Source of the DNA: Pandoraea fibrosis
GTDB taxonomy: Bacteria > Pseudomonadota > Gammaproteobacteria > Burkholderiales > Burkholderiaceae
Direction: 5' to 3'
Assembly (NCBI RefSeq): GCF_000807775.2
Contig: NZ_CP047385.1
Coordinates: forward strand, 4,774,001-4,838,000
DNA: 64,000 bases
The translations under genes and the position numbers were made by a program. This document shows positions 52,203-61,863 of the stretch, piece after piece. The notes below the pieces were generated by a model. It was not told the DNA's origin and made no database searches. It was given only the letters and a program-made list of their open reading frames with translations. The first letter of the stretch is position 1; the number at the start of each line of letters is the position of its first letter.

Positions 52203-53399
52203 TCACAATTCCAGGAATGAACGCGCAATAATCGTGCGCTGCACTTCGTTCGCACCGCCATAGATGGTAGTGGCGCGGCGATACATGAAATCGGGCAATA
52301 CCCCCGGTGCGTATTCTGGTCCCGGGGGCCATGTGGCTTCGCCCCCCGGCGTTCGATCCGGATCGGGATAGATATAGGTTCCGTAATCACCCAGCGCTTC
52401 GACTTGCATCTCGCCGATCTTCTGCAGCAACTCCGAGCCGCGTACCTTCAGCAACGAGCCCACGGGTAGCGTGGAACCCTCGTCCTTTTCGTACAGTGCC
52501 CGCAACGTGAGCCACTCAAGCGCCTGGAGGTCGATCTCCAACTGCGCAAGCCTGGACGCAAAGCCGGGAGCATCGATCAATCGCGTGCCGTTCGTTCGCT
52601 CGAGACGCGCCATCGCGCGCAACTGCTCGAGATTTCGTTTATTTCTCGGCCACTCGGCACTAAAGGCACGCTCCAGGTCGAGCAAGTACTTGCCATAGGT
52701 CCAGCCCTTGCCCTCTTCCCCCACCAGGTAGCGAGCTGGTGTGCGCACGTCGTCGAAGAAAACTTCGTTGAGCGTATGGCTCTCACCGATATCGATGATC
52801 GGCCGTATCGTCACACCCGGCGCATTCTTGTCGACCAACAACATGGATATCCCGCGCTGGCGCGCTTCCGGATCGGTTTTCGCAAGCAGGAAAATCGTCT
52901 CCGCCGTCTCGACGTATGAGGTCCATATCTTTCGACCGTTGATCACATAGTCGTCGCCATCACGCACGGCACGGGTCGACAGAGACGCCAGGTCGGATCC
53001 CGCGTTGGGCTCGGAGAAGCCCTGCCCCCAAAAAACGTCTCCATTGAGGATACGGGGACCGAACTCCTGCTTCAGTGCATCGCTACCGAAGGTCATGATC
53101 ACTGGGCCGATCATCTTGAAGCCCGCGGTGTCGATAGGGGGCGCACCCGCCATGAAGCATTCTTCCTCGAAGATGAATTGCCGAACCGGCGACCACCCCG
53201 TGCCCCCCCAGGCCGTCGGCCAGTTGGCCCCGGACCAACCGTGACGGTTCAGGATGCGTGTCCAGTCGCGTTGGTCTTCACGCAAAAAATGGTAACCACG
53301 CCGCGTGCGAACCGCCATATCGACCGGGAGATGCTCGCGAAGGAACACCCGCACTTCGTCGCGAAATGCGACATCATCGGGATCGATGTCAAAATTCAT
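52203..53399 (-). CDS. Acyl-CoA dehydrogenase subunit
   Basis: A 398-aa acyl-CoA dehydrogenase: SEPNAGSDLASLSTRAVRDG (near residue 133), VINGRKIWTSYVETA, and the C-terminal IYGGANEVQRTIIAR. The MCAD-type glutamate position (IYEGT) is Gly here, so the base must sit elsewhere or in the partner. ATG 53399 follows CCGGAG. Immediately followed by the 381-aa dehydrogenase; the pair resembles the alpha2-beta2 FadE/ChsE enzymes that oxidise steroid or other bulky acyl-CoA. Confidence 0.85.
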   Translation of the reverse strand: MNFDIDPDDVAFRDEVRVFLREHLPVDMAVRTRRGYHFLREDQRDWTRILNRHGWSGANWPTAWGGTGWSPVRQFIFEEECFMAGAPPIDTAGFKMIGPVIMTFGSDALKQEFGPRILNGDVFWGQGFSEPNAGSDLASLSTRAVRDGDDYVINGRKIWTSYVETAETIFLLAKTDPEARQRGISMLLVDKNAPGVTIRPIIDIGESHTLNEVFFDDVRTPARYLVGEEGKGWTYGKYLLDLERAFSAEWPRNKRNLEQLRAMARLERTNGTRLIDAPGFASRLAQLEIDLQALEWLTLRALYEKDEGSTLPVGSLLKVRGSELLQKIGEMQVEALGDYGTYIYPDPDRTPGGEATWPPGPEYAPGVLPDFMYRRATTIYGGANEVQRTIIARSFLEL

Positions 53400-53449
53400 G
53401 GGAACTCCGGAAATGATGGACGCCGCGCCCATGCGCCGGCGTCCGACGA

Positions 53450-54649
53450 TCACAACTGGTTGAACGGCACGCCTTTATCGGGGCGGTAGTCCTGGGGGAG
53501 CCCCAGAATTCGCTCGGCGAGCGTATTGATAAGGACTTCGTCGGTCCCGCCTGCAATGCGCAGACTGGGATCGATCCAGGAACGGGCGAAGTCCCTGAGA
53601 GGCGATGCCTCTGGATCGAGTTGAACCCCGTCGCCCCCCAGCAGATCGAGCGCGAGCGCGCTCATGCGCTGCCGTGTGCGCCCGAGCAGCAGCTTTCGGA
53701 TTGCGCCCTCAGGGCCGGGCTGACGACCACGTGCCATCGCGCTGACTGCACGGCGATGGATCGAGCGCAGCCCCTGACGTTCCGTGATCACTTGTGCGAT
53801 CAAGGCTCGCACCTCCCCATCTTCCAGGGCGGGGCGTCCTTGAATTCGTGCGTGTTTCGCAATCTCGACAAACGCTTCCAGGGTCGGCCCGTAGCCCGAC
53901 TCGTCGGTGACTGCATAGCGCTCTATCATCAAGGTCTCGATGGCAACCTTGAAGCCGGCGCCGACTTCGCCGAGCCGCTGGGCATCGGGCACGAAGACGT
54001 TATCGAAGAACACTTCGTTGAGATCGGGTTCGTCCACCAGACGGCGAATCGGCCGAACCGTGATCCCGGGCGAGCGCATGTCCAGGTAAAAATAGGTCAG
54101 CCCGGCATGCTTGGGGACCGTCGCGTCGGTGCGTGCGATTATCACGCCCCAATCCGCGATCTGAGCCCAGCTCGTCCACACCTTCTGCCCGTTTAACACC
54201 CATCCATCGTCCTTGCGCTCGGCACGCAACCGCAACGCGGCAAGATCAGTGCCGGCCGATGGTTCGGAGAACAATTGACACCAGATATGTTCGCCGCGGA
54301 TCGCAGGGGGACCCAAGCGCCGGCGCTCGTCCTCGGCCGCATGCCTTAGCATGATTGGCACGGGATTGCTCAGACTCACACTGAAGTAAGTCCATGGCAC
54401 GTCATAGCGCATTTCCTCTTCGCTGAACACGATCTTCTCGAGCTCGCTCCCGCCCGCGCCGCCATAGCATGTGGGGAGTGTGATGCCAGCGTAGCCGTTG
54501 ACAGCCTTGAGCGCCTGCCATTCCCGCGCGAGCGCCAAATCGGCCTCGAAGCTCAACCCGTGCCGAGCGTCTCCCGAGTAGCGAGGCGCATTTTCCGCTA
54601 GCCAACGTGCGGCGCGCGTTCGGTAGGCCTGCAGATCGTCGTCCATCAT
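53450..54649 (-). CDS. Acyl-CoA dehydrogenase subunit
   Basis: A 399-aa acyl-CoA dehydrogenase: LFSEPSAGTDLAALRLRAER (near residue 130), VLNGQKVWTSWAQIADWGV, and AGGTDEVLINTLAERILGLP near the end, again with Gly at the classical glutamate position. GGAGACGA precedes ATG 54649, and the start overlaps the TGA of the upstream dehydrogenase (ATGATGA), typical of coupled heteromer subunits. It follows the 371-aa dehydrogenase and leads into the second pair 50 bp later. Confidence 0.85.
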   Translation of the reverse strand: MMDDDLQAYRTRAARWLAENAPRYSGDARHGLSFEADLALAREWQALKAVNGYAGITLPTCYGGAGGSELEKIVFSEEEMRYDVPWTYFSVSLSNPVPIMLRHAAEDERRRLGPPAIRGEHIWCQLFSEPSAGTDLAALRLRAERKDDGWVLNGQKVWTSWAQIADWGVIIARTDATVPKHAGLTYFYLDMRSPGITVRPIRRLVDEPDLNEVFFDNVFVPDAQRLGEVGAGFKVAIETLMIERYAVTDESGYGPTLEAFVEIAKHARIQGRPALEDGEVRALIAQVITERQGLRSIHRRAVSAMARGRQPGPEGAIRKLLLGRTRQRMSALALDLLGGDGVQLDPEASPLRDFARSWIDPSLRIAGGTDEVLINTLAERILGLPQDYRPDKGVPFNQL

Positions 54650-55761
54650 TTTGTCGTCTCCTGCGCCTTGCCAGCATTGAACCCCGCCCCCGCTATCAAC
54701 TGGTCCCGCCAGAACAGAGCATTTCCCCATTCGAGCGCGAGTGTGCGTGAGCGACGGTAATAGTGATGCGGCTGTGCCTCCCAGGTAATACCAATGGCGC
54801 CGTGCGTCTGGATACTCTCTCGTGCGGCAAACTCATACGCCTCGGTGGCCGCCAGACGAGCCCCCGCGGCAAGCCCCAACCAACTCGGCTCGCCGGCGTC
54901 GAGCGCAGCGAGCGCATCGAGCGAGCAACCGCGCGCGATCTCGATGCGTACATACATCTCGGCAAGCTTGGTCTTGATCGCCTGGAACCGACCGATCGGT
55001 TGTCCAAACGCAGTGCGCTCCATGGCGTAGTCTCGCGCGAGATCCAGGCACGCCTGCGCCCCTCCCAATTGCTCAAAGGCGGTCGCCAACGCGATCTCGC
55101 CCGCGATTCTCCAGAACAGCGCGAGTGCCTCGTCGCCGACGATCTCGGCCGGGGCTCCCGTAAAGCGAAGACGCGCCGACGCCCGGCTGTTGTCCAGCAT
55201 CGGCACCGTTTCCCGTGTGACGCCACCGCCTGCGAGCTCGACCAAGACTAAACAGGTGCCGGCGTCGCAAGACGCGTGTACTAACGCGACATCTGCACTG
55301 GCGCCAAACGGGATAAACGCCGTTTCGCCAAACAGTCCTTCGGGCGTCAGAGAGACCGAGGGATTCACGGCCAACCCTCCCTCGCCGGGCGCAGTGAAAG
55401 CCAGGCAAGCATGCGTCTCACCTTCGAGCAGCCTCTGCCCGGCCGCAAGCAATGAGGGTGCGTCGTGGCATTCAAGCAAGACACGAGCCAGTGCCCCACT
55501 CGCGATCAACGGCAAAGACCCGGTGGTTCGCCCCAATTCCTCTGCGAACATGCACGTTGCCCCCCACCCCAACCCGAGACCACCGGCAGCGTCGGGCACG
55601 GATGCAGACGGCCACCCCAGCGCGACCACTTCACGCCAGGTAACGTGGTCGAAAGTCCCCGGCACCTCAAGCAGTGCTTTCAGGTGGTCGTGCGAGAGTG
55701 CATCTTTCAAAAAGCGCCGGGCCTGGTCCCGGATCGGCGCGAGATCGTCGTGATCTTCCAT
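54646..55761 (-). CDS. Acyl-CoA dehydrogenase subunit
   Basis: A 371-aa divergent acyl-CoA dehydrogenase: LGWPSASVPDAAGGLGLGW near residue 50, GQPIGRFQAIKTKLAEMYVR (near residue 250) and QTHGAIGITWEAQPHHYYRR near the end. The middle nucleotide-contacting motifs are weak, as in the smaller subunit of heteromeric enzymes. It overlaps the next gene by 4 nt and follows the OB-fold gene by 10 bp. Together with the 399-aa partner it forms the first of two dehydrogenase pairs in this operon. Confidence 0.82.
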   Translation of the reverse strand: MEDHDDLAPIRDQARRFLKDALSHDHLKALLEVPGTFDHVTWREVVALGWPSASVPDAAGGLGLGWGATCMFAEELGRTTGSLPLIASGALARVLLECHDAPSLLAAGQRLLEGETHACLAFTAPGEGGLAVNPSVSLTPEGLFGETAFIPFGASADVALVHASCDAGTCLVLVELAGGGVTRETVPMLDNSRASARLRFTGAPAEIVGDEALALFWRIAGEIALATAFEQLGGAQACLDLARDYAMERTAFGQPIGRFQAIKTKLAEMYVRIEIARGCSLDALAALDAGEPSWLGLAAGARLAATEAYEFAARESIQTHGAIGITWEAQPHHYYRRSRTLALEWGNALFWRDQLIAGAGFNAGKAQETTK

Positions 55762-55771
55762 TAGATTCTCG

Positions 55772-56179
55772 TTATTCGGTCACAGGCGTGAACAGCGGCA
55801 GAAACACATCCTCCACCGGTTCAAACACCACCTTGACGCGCTGCCCGATTTTCACCAGATCGGGCGGCACGCCGACAATGTTGGTGGTGAGATTCAGCCC
55901 CGGCTGCTCCGGCAAACTGACGATAGCGATGGCATACGGCACCTCCACGTCAGGAAACCATGGTTGGTGGTTAACCGTCACCGCTTCGACGGTGCCAAAC
56001 CCCGACAGCACTTCGGGCGCCACATCCCGGCTCAGACATTGCGAACAAATTACCCCGGCCGGGTGCTGCCAGTGACCACACCCGCGACAACGCTGCATTC
56101 GCAATTTGCCGTCGGCCCCGCTCGTCCAGAAGAAGCGGTTGATATCGGTGAGAAGCGGAAGGGGGCGAAAGGTCGTCAT
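55772..56179 (-). CDS. OB-fold nucleic-acid-binding-like DUF35 protein with zinc ribbon
   Basis: A 135-aa protein with a rubredoxin-like zinc ribbon (CRGCGHWQHPAGVICSQC, four Cys in two C-x2-C pairs, about residues 31-48) followed by an OB-fold (GFGTVEAVTVNHQPW; PYAIAIVSLPEQPG). DUF35 proteins bind acyl-CoA and partner with thiolase-fold enzymes, for example ChsH2 with the aldolase Ltp2. A suitable partner without cysteine lies at 31027-32217. ATG 56179 has GGGAA upstream, better than ATG 56191. First gene of the operon, with an exact operator copy 80 bp upstream. Confidence 0.83.
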   Translation of the reverse strand: MTTFRPLPLLTDINRFFWTSGADGKLRMQRCRGCGHWQHPAGVICSQCLSRDVAPEVLSGFGTVEAVTVNHQPWFPDVEVPYAIAIVSLPEQPGLNLTTNIVGVPPDLVKIGQRVKVVFEPVEDVFLPLFTPVTE

Positions 56180-56258
56180 AACGGTTCCCATTGAATCGAG
56201 TGGCGCCCAAGTACCGCATGTCCTCAGGCCAGTTGCATCTCAAAATGCAGATTAACAC

Positions 56259-56281
56259 AAAACTGTTACATCGTCAGTTTT
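56259..56281. promoter_or_regulatory. Regulon operator (AAAACTG-N9-CAGTTTT), exact duplicate
   Basis: Identical over all 23 bp to 36260-36282. It lies 80 bp upstream of the OB-fold start, between that operon and the end of the co-oriented SDR gene, and so defines a separate promoter for the dehydrogenase operon. Confidence 0.7.
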
Positions 56282-56320
56282 TCGAAACGCAACACGTATG
56301 TGAGTGCAGGACAACGGTCA

Positions 56321-57112
56321 TTAGCGGCTCATATTCTCCGGCAACCCCGTGAGCGGAACCATGCTGACACCTCCGTCCACGAGCAGCGCGGCACCGGTGA
56401 TGTACCTCGCGTCGGACGAGGCCAGAAAAAGTGCCGCCGCAGCGATTTCGTCAGGCGTTCCGGCGCGTGGTACCGGATATCCGGCCGACATGGCGTTGAT
56501 CTGGGCATCATTGAATTTCTGCTTGAGACGATCCGACGCGATCAACCCCGGCTCTATGACGTTGACGAGAATATTCTGCCCTCCGAGTTCCACCGCCAGG
56601 CCGCGGGCAAAGGCATTCAGGTACGCTTTGCTCGCCGCGTACGGAATCAATCCGGGGACGAACGTGCGATTGGCCATCGCCGACGAAATAAAAATCATGC
56701 GCCCCTTGTCCGGTGCGTTGGCCAACAGGGGAGCCGCAGCCTTCGCAATCCAGAACGGCGCGTAAATGTTGCTCTTGATCAGATAATCGTAGGTCTCATC
56801 CGGCATACCGACAACCCGACCGTGGGCCGCATCGGCAGCGCAGTGCACGACGATATCCAGACGAGCATGCGCTTGCGCCGCCGCGTCGAAGGTGGCCTGT
56901 ACCGCCTCTCGATCCGAAATATCTCCGCCGACACGCAACGCCTGGCTCCCGAGCGCCCGAATTTCGGCCACCACGGCATCGCCGTGGCGCGCTGTACGAG
57001 CCGAGACGACCACCGATGCCCCTTCCGATGCCAACGCGAGCGATACCGCTCGCCCCATTCCACGTCCGGCACCTGTCACTAGCGCCACTTTGCCTTCGAA
57101 TCGACGTTGCAT
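56321..57112 (-). CDS. SDR family oxidoreductase
   Basis: A 263-aa SDR: VTGAGRGMG (residues 11-19), SDREAV and HCAADAAHGRVVGM in place of the usual NNAG, and Tyr-Lys in LIPYAASKAYLNAF (near 153); GGVSMVPL closes it. The NNAG motif is degenerate (HCAAD), which is uncommon. A strong GGGAGGAG site precedes ATG 57112. It is divergent from the OYE-type flavoenzyme and precedes the dehydrogenase operon in the same direction. Probably acts on a hydroxyl or keto group in the pathway. Confidence 0.83.
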   Translation of the reverse strand: MQRRFEGKVALVTGAGRGMGRAVSLALASEGASVVVSARTARHGDAVVAEIRALGSQALRVGGDISDREAVQATFDAAAQAHARLDIVVHCAADAAHGRVVGMPDETYDYLIKSNIYAPFWIAKAAAPLLANAPDKGRMIFISSAMANRTFVPGLIPYAASKAYLNAFARGLAVELGGQNILVNVIEPGLIASDRLKQKFNDAQINAMSAGYPVPRAGTPDEIAAAALFLASSDARYITGAALLVDGGVSMVPLTGLPENMSR

Positions 57113-57181
57113 ACGCGCTCCTCCCGATACGACCGATGTCGTCACCAATTGACGTGCCGATCGATTTATATGAGACTTCTA

Positions 57182-57204
57182 AAAACTAACACATTATCAT
57201 TTAT
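57182..57204. promoter_or_regulatory. Regulon operator, weak copy (AAAACTA-N9-CATTTAT)
   Basis: It keeps the spacing and outer AT-rich arms but loses the invariant G and second half. It lies in the divergent region between the SDR (70 bp) and the OYE-type gene (105 bp). Included because of position; on its own the match would not be convincing. Confidence 0.3.
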
Positions 57205-57308
57205 GTTGATTCCGCGACGTACACTTGTCAATCGGCAAAAACAGAACGGGTGGCGGTAGCGGGCCTGCGCCGTCCTACGGCACTCACGCATTCTTTAGTC
57301 GGTCATCG

Positions 57309-59333
57309 ATGAAAGCCAGCCCCGAAAACACGCCTTACCCGTCATTGTTCAGCCCATTTCGTCTGGGCACGCTTGCCTTGCGCAACCGCACTGTCATGGC
57401 GCCGATGTCAACCAACATGAGCCATCCTGACGGTTCGGTCTCCCCACGGCAGGTAGCGTTCTACCAGGCGCGGGCCGCCGGCGGCATTGGATTGATCATT
57501 GTCGAGTTCTGTTGTGTCGACGCAGCCACCGGGCGCTCGGAGCATCGGCAACTCACCCTGGAGACCCCTCACTTCCTCGATGGCCATCAACGGCTGGTTG
57601 AAGGTATTCACCGGGGGGGCGCGGCGGCCGCACTACAACTACAGCACGGTGGCAACGGTGCCGTTCGAAGTCTGTTGGTCGACGGCATCGCGGTAGCGCC
57701 CAGCGACGTCCCCTCTCGACGGGACCCCACAAAGCGCTCGGCGCGCGCCCTTACGGCAGACGAAATCGAGCAACTGATCGAACGTTTCGGACGCACGGCC
57801 GAGTTGGGTGTTCGCGCGGGTTACGACGCTTTCGAGTTGCATGGTGCGCACGGCTATCTGCTGACGTCGTTCCTGTCGCCGATGACCAATCATCGCGAAG
57901 ACGCTTGGGGCGGCGATGAAGCCCGCCGTCTGCAATTTCCCTCGCAGGTGATCGCCCGGGTGAAATCCGCGATTGGCAACCGTCCGCTGATCTATCGATT
58001 GTCCGCCGACGAATTCAGCCCGCACGGACTGAACATCGACGACATGGTGCGAATCGCCCCGGCTTTGGTACGAGCCGGTGCAGATGCGTTGCACGTTTCC
58101 ATCGGCACCGGATGGACCGGACTGGACAAGGTCATCGAACCGATGTCGGTCCCCGAAGGCTGGCGCTTGCCCTACGCACGCAGAATTCGCGCCGCTGTCG
58201 ACGTGCCTGTCATTGGGGTCGGCCAGATACGTTGGCCCGAAACCGCGGAGGGAGCAATCGTCCGTGGCGACGCCGACCTGGTTGCCTTGGGACGCCCTCT
58301 GCTCGCGGATCCCGAGTGGCCCAACAAGGCCAAACGAGGGGAGATCGAAGCGATCCGGCCATGCACCTCGTGCAACTATTGCGTCTCCATGCACGCCGGA
58401 GAACACGGCGGCATCGGGTGTGCTGAAAATCCACGCACCGGCCGCGAGCTCGATGCTCTGCCCGATGCGGGGGCATTGCGAGGTGCGCGAGCCGTGGTGA
58501 TCGGTGGCGGCCCGGGAGGCATGTCGGCCGCACTCATGCTCGATGCTGCCGGGTTTCGCACCGAGCTCTTCGAGGCGCGCCAACAGTTGGGGGGTGGCCT
58601 GATCGCATCCGCAGCGCCTCCCGACAAGGAGAAACTTGGTTGGTATCAGCAATACCTCGAGCAATGCCTCGCAAGCGCCGATATCAAGGTTCATTTGGGG
58701 CACCGGGTGCGGAGTGAAGATTTATTGAGCGCTCCACCGGCAATCGTTGTCGTGGCAGGCGGCGGCACCCCGAAGCCGATGTCCATCGACGGCATAAGCC
58801 TGCCGAACGTGCATGATGCCTATGCGCTGCTAATGGGTGACGCAAGCGCCCTGCCCGCTCCGGGGCAACACCCGGTGATGGTCTACGGTGGCGGAGAAAC
58901 CGGCTGCGAAACCGCCGAGTACCTGGCTGCACGCCACTATCGAGTCGTGCTGGTATCGCGCTCTGCGGCCAAACAACTCGCACGATCCGCAGAAATGATC
59001 TACCGACAGGTGCTGCTCGCCCGCCTACAGGCCAATCCTGCGATTGAGATCGTCGACGAATACGAAATCCGACGCATAGCCCCCGACGGCACCGTCACAT
59101 TGGTCTCACCGAGCGGCCAGTCCAAAGAGGTACAGACCGATGCCGTCCTGATCGCCCAGGGACGAACCCCCGACACATCGCTGACCGAAGCCTTGCTCGA
59201 GGCAGGCATCCCCGTCGTCACGATCGGCGATGCCCGTCGGGGCGGACGTATCGGCGACGCCGTGAATCAGGCGTATAGCGCGGTGGTCGCGCTATGCGCC
59301 ACCGGCGCGCCCCCGCGTGAACTCCGTTGCTGA
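57309..59333 (+). CDS. 2,4-dienoyl-CoA reductase/old yellow enzyme family flavoprotein
   Basis: A 674-aa two-part enzyme. Residues 1-360 form an FMN-binding barrel of the old-yellow-enzyme type (NRTVMAPMSTNM, YDAFELHGAHGYLLTSFLSP). An iron-sulfur segment follows (CTSCNYC plus a later Cys in GIGC), then FAD/NADPH-binding domains (VVIGGGPGGMSAALMLD; VMVYGGGETGCETAEYLA). Length and layout match FadH-like 2,4-dienoyl-CoA reductase and related bile-acid or enoate reductases. ATG 57309 is the first ATG; an upstream TTG at 57225 is unlikely. It would reduce a C=C bond, possibly in a ring. The next SDR overlaps by one base. Confidence 0.87.
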   Translation: MKASPENTPYPSLFSPFRLGTLALRNRTVMAPMSTNMSHPDGSVSPRQVAFYQARAAGGIGLIIVEFCCVDAATGRSEHRQLTLETPHFLDGHQRLVEGIHRGGAAAALQLQHGGNGAVRSLLVDGIAVAPSDVPSRRDPTKRSARALTADEIEQLIERFGRTAELGVRAGYDAFELHGAHGYLLTSFLSPMTNHREDAWGGDEARRLQFPSQVIARVKSAIGNRPLIYRLSADEFSPHGLNIDDMVRIAPALVRAGADALHVSIGTGWTGLDKVIEPMSVPEGWRLPYARRIRAAVDVPVIGVGQIRWPETAEGAIVRGDADLVALGRPLLADPEWPNKAKRGEIEAIRPCTSCNYCVSMHAGEHGGIGCAENPRTGRELDALPDAGALRGARAVVIGGGPGGMSAALMLDAAGFRTELFEARQQLGGGLIASAAPPDKEKLGWYQQYLEQCLASADIKVHLGHRVRSEDLLSAPPAIVVVAGGGTPKPMSIDGISLPNVHDAYALLMGDASALPAPGQHPVMVYGGGETGCETAEYLAARHYRVVLVSRSAAKQLARSAEMIYRQVLLARLQANPAIEIVDEYEIRRIAPDGTVTLVSPSGQSKEVQTDAVLIAQGRTPDTSLTEALLEAGIPVVTIGDARRGGRIGDAVNQAYSAVVALCATGAPPRELRC

Positions 59334-60139
59334 TGCCGCAAGCCTCCCTCATTTCGCCGACACAACTCATGCTCATAGATTCCATGTTTGATCTTGCAGG
59401 AAAGGTGGCCCTCGTCAACGGCGGCAGCCGGGGTATTGGTGAGGCCATCGCGAGAACCCTTTCCGCCTATGGCGCACATGTGGTGATCGCCAGCCGCAAG
59501 GCCGACGCGTGCGAGCAGGTTGCCCACAGCATCCGCGAATCGGGCGGGCAAGCCAGTGCGAGGCCCTGCCACCTGGGCGACTTGACGCAAATCGAAGCGA
59601 CCTTTGCCGAGATCGAAGCCACTCACGGAGGCTTGGACATACTCGTCAACAATGCCGCAGCCAACCCGTACCAGGGCCCCATCGTCGATACCTCGCCCGC
59701 CGTCTTTGCGAAGACGGTCGACGTCAACGTCCGGGGTTTCTTCTACAGTTCCGTGTGTGCTGCCCGGCAGATGGCTCGCCGAGGCGGTGGCTCGATTCTG
59801 AACGTGGCGTCGGTCAACGCGTTCGCCCCGGGGGATCAACAGGGTATCTATTCGATTACCAAGGCAGCGGTCATTTCCATGACGCTGGCGTTTGCCCGCG
59901 AATGCGCGGCTGACAACATCCGTGTGAATGCCCTGGTACCGGGGCCGACCGATACCCGCTTCGCCGCGCCCCTGATCCATGACCCAGCGTCCATGGCGTC
60001 GCTGATGCCTCGGTTACCGCTGGGTCGCGTCGGGCAACCAAGCGACATGGTCGGTGCCGCCCTTTATCTCGTCTCGGATGCGGCGAGCTTTACCACTGGG
60101 GCCAGCCTCACCGTGGACGGCGGCTTCCTGCTCTCCTGA
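59333..60139 (+). CDS. SDR family oxidoreductase
   Basis: A 268-aa SDR: VNGGSRGIG (cofactor loop, Asn in place of Thr), NNAAANPY (variant of NNAG), YSITKAAV as Tyr-Lys pair and DGGFLLS at the end. The start is taken as ATG 59333, which overlaps the TGA of the flavoenzyme (TGATG); the conserved fold begins at MFDLAGK, so ATG 59369 or 59384 are alternatives. Co-transcribed with the reductase and convergent with the third acyl-CoA ligase. Confidence 0.83.
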   Translation: MPQASLISPTQLMLIDSMFDLAGKVALVNGGSRGIGEAIARTLSAYGAHVVIASRKADACEQVAHSIRESGGQASARPCHLGDLTQIEATFAEIEATHGGLDILVNNAAANPYQGPIVDTSPAVFAKTVDVNVRGFFYSSVCAARQMARRGGGSILNVASVNAFAPGDQQGIYSITKAAVISMTLAFARECAADNIRVNALVPGPTDTRFAAPLIHDPASMASLMPRLPLGRVGQPSDMVGAALYLVSDAASFTTGASLTVDGGFLLS

Positions 60140-60173
60140 GCTGCCCAGCGGCCGTCCCGGTTGCCCGCCGCGC

Positions 60174-61691
60174 TTAGTCGAGCGCGATCAGCCGCTTGAG
60201 TAGCTTTCCTGTCGGTGTTCGCGGCACAGCCTCGACGAAGCGCACCTTGCGCGGGCACTTGAACGACGCCAAATGCGCACGACAGTAGCTGCTCAGCGCG
60301 GCGGCGAGGCGCTCATCCGGCGCCACGCCCGGCGTGGGAACAACAACGGCTGTCACGATTTCACCCAGGTCTTCGTCGGGAGTGCCGATAACGGCAAGAT
60401 CGTGTACGTCGGGGTGCAAGGTGAGCAGGCTCTCGATTTCCTGAGGATAAATGTTCACACCGCCCGATACGATCATGTTGGCCTTGCGATCCGTCAGGTA
60501 GAGATACCCGTCGGCGTCCACGTAGCCGATGTCGCCAACCGTACTTCGTCCCTGGGCATCGTATGCCGCACGCGTCTTGTCTTCCGCCTTGTGATACGAG
60601 AAAGCGACGCCCGCCGACTCGAACCAGATCAATCCCGGCTCTCCCGGTGGCATCGGCTGCCCTGCGTCGTCGGTGATGCGAATGCTTCCCCGAGTCACCT
60701 TGCCGACCGACCCGGGATGGGCGAGCCACTCATGAGGCCCGATCATCACAAATCCGTTGGCCTCGGTGCTGGAGTAGAACTCATGGAGGATGGGGCCCCA
60801 CCATGCCATCATTCGGCGCTTGACCTCCACCGGACACGGCGCACCCGCGTGAATCACCCGCTGGAGGGACGCCGTCGAATACCTGGCGCGAACTTCGCTG
60901 TCCAGTTTCAGCAATCGAACAAAGTGAGTCGGCACCATTAGGGCATGTGTGACCCCATGCTGGGAAATCAGTTGCAGGCAGGTGTGCGCGTCGTACTTGT
61001 CCAACGCAATGACCGTCGCCCCCAGTCGCTGGGCCGCCCCCATCCAGCTAAGCGGGGCGGCATGGTACAGCGGCCCTGCCAGCAACAACACACTGTCGGG
61101 GCCGATACCGAATCCGTCGCGCAGAAGCTCCGCGATAGCGACAAACTCCCCGTACCGCTGCCTCGGCCGGTCGTATTTCACGCCCTTGGGGCGCCCGGTC
61201 GTGCCCGACGAGTAGAGCATCATGGCCCCCTCCACCGCCGGTGCATCCGCGAATATCTTCTCGGCGGCGTCCACGATCGTTTCGTAACGGGCATACCCGC
61301 TCACATCGCGATCCATGCACAGTGCCACCCGGATCAGAGCGGGGAATTCGGGAAGCAAGGACTCGGCGAGATCGGCCGATGTCACGACACAGACAGCGTC
61401 GCTATCCTGCACGATATAAGCGACATCGGCGGGCAAGAGATGGTGATTGATGAACGTATAACGCAGGCCGGATCGCTGCGCGGCCCACATGATTTCGGCA
61501 GCCTCGACCCGGTTTTCCAAAAGAACGGCAACCGTGTCGCCCTCACGCAACCCCTCTCGCGCCCAGTAAGCGGCGAGTTGACGGCTGCGCTGACTCAGAC
61601 GCCGATAATCTAACGTGGTCGCGCCATTGGCATTGGCGACGACAAGCGCCGCCCTGGCGGGGGTGGCGGCGATGTGGTCATCCGGTCGCAT
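60174..61691 (-). CDS. AMP-forming acyl-CoA ligase
   Basis: A 505-aa adenylate-forming enzyme: [11 protein letters not shown] (residues 160-170), [43 protein letters not shown] and the terminal PTGKLLKR lysine. The shorter N-terminus distinguishes it from the other two ligases here; it resembles FadD13/FadD17-type enzymes. It begins at ATG 61691, 172 bp behind etfA in the same direction, with a hairpin in between. Three ligases in one regulon suggest activation at three stages, such as the intact substrate and shorter acids from side-chain or ring cleavage. Confidence 0.85.
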   Translation of the reverse strand: MRPDDHIAATPARAALVVANANGATTLDYRRLSQRSRQLAAYWAREGLREGDTVAVLLENRVEAAEIMWAAQRSGLRYTFINHHLLPADVAYIVQDSDAVCVVTSADLAESLLPEFPALIRVALCMDRDVSGYARYETIVDAAEKIFADAPAVEGAMMLYSSGTTGRPKGVKYDRPRQRYGEFVAIAELLRDGFGIGPDSVLLLAGPLYHAAPLSWMGAAQRLGATVIALDKYDAHTCLQLISQHGVTHALMVPTHFVRLLKLDSEVRARYSTASLQRVIHAGAPCPVEVKRRMMAWWGPILHEFYSSTEANGFVMIGPHEWLAHPGSVGKVTRGSIRITDDAGQPMPPGEPGLIWFESAGVAFSYHKAEDKTRAAYDAQGRSTVGDIGYVDADGYLYLTDRKANMIVSGGVNIYPQEIESLLTLHPDVHDLAVIGTPDEDLGEIVTAVVVPTPGVAPDERLAAALSSYCRAHLASFKCPRKVRFVEAVPRTPTGKLLKRLIALD

Positions 61692-61826
61692 CGGATAGTC
61701 TCAAACGGGAATGGCGGGTGGCAATGGGCCTGTCATCCAGATCGATGGCATGCAAGAACGCACAGTTTCCCGCATGCGATGCCCTCAAAAAATCGGTTAC
61801 ATCCCTAGTCCGCGCCGCGCATCGCA

Positions 61827-61858
61827 TTCGGGCTGCACTCTCGCGCGGACAGCCCGAA
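61827..61858 (-). terminator. Inverted repeat after etfA
   Basis: Perfect 9-bp arms TTCGGGCTG / CAGCCCGAA with a 14-nt loop, 5 bp after the etfA stop. No T-run on the minus strand, so it may attenuate rather than end transcription into the acyl-CoA ligase. Confidence 0.4.
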
Positions 61859-61863
61859 CCCGA

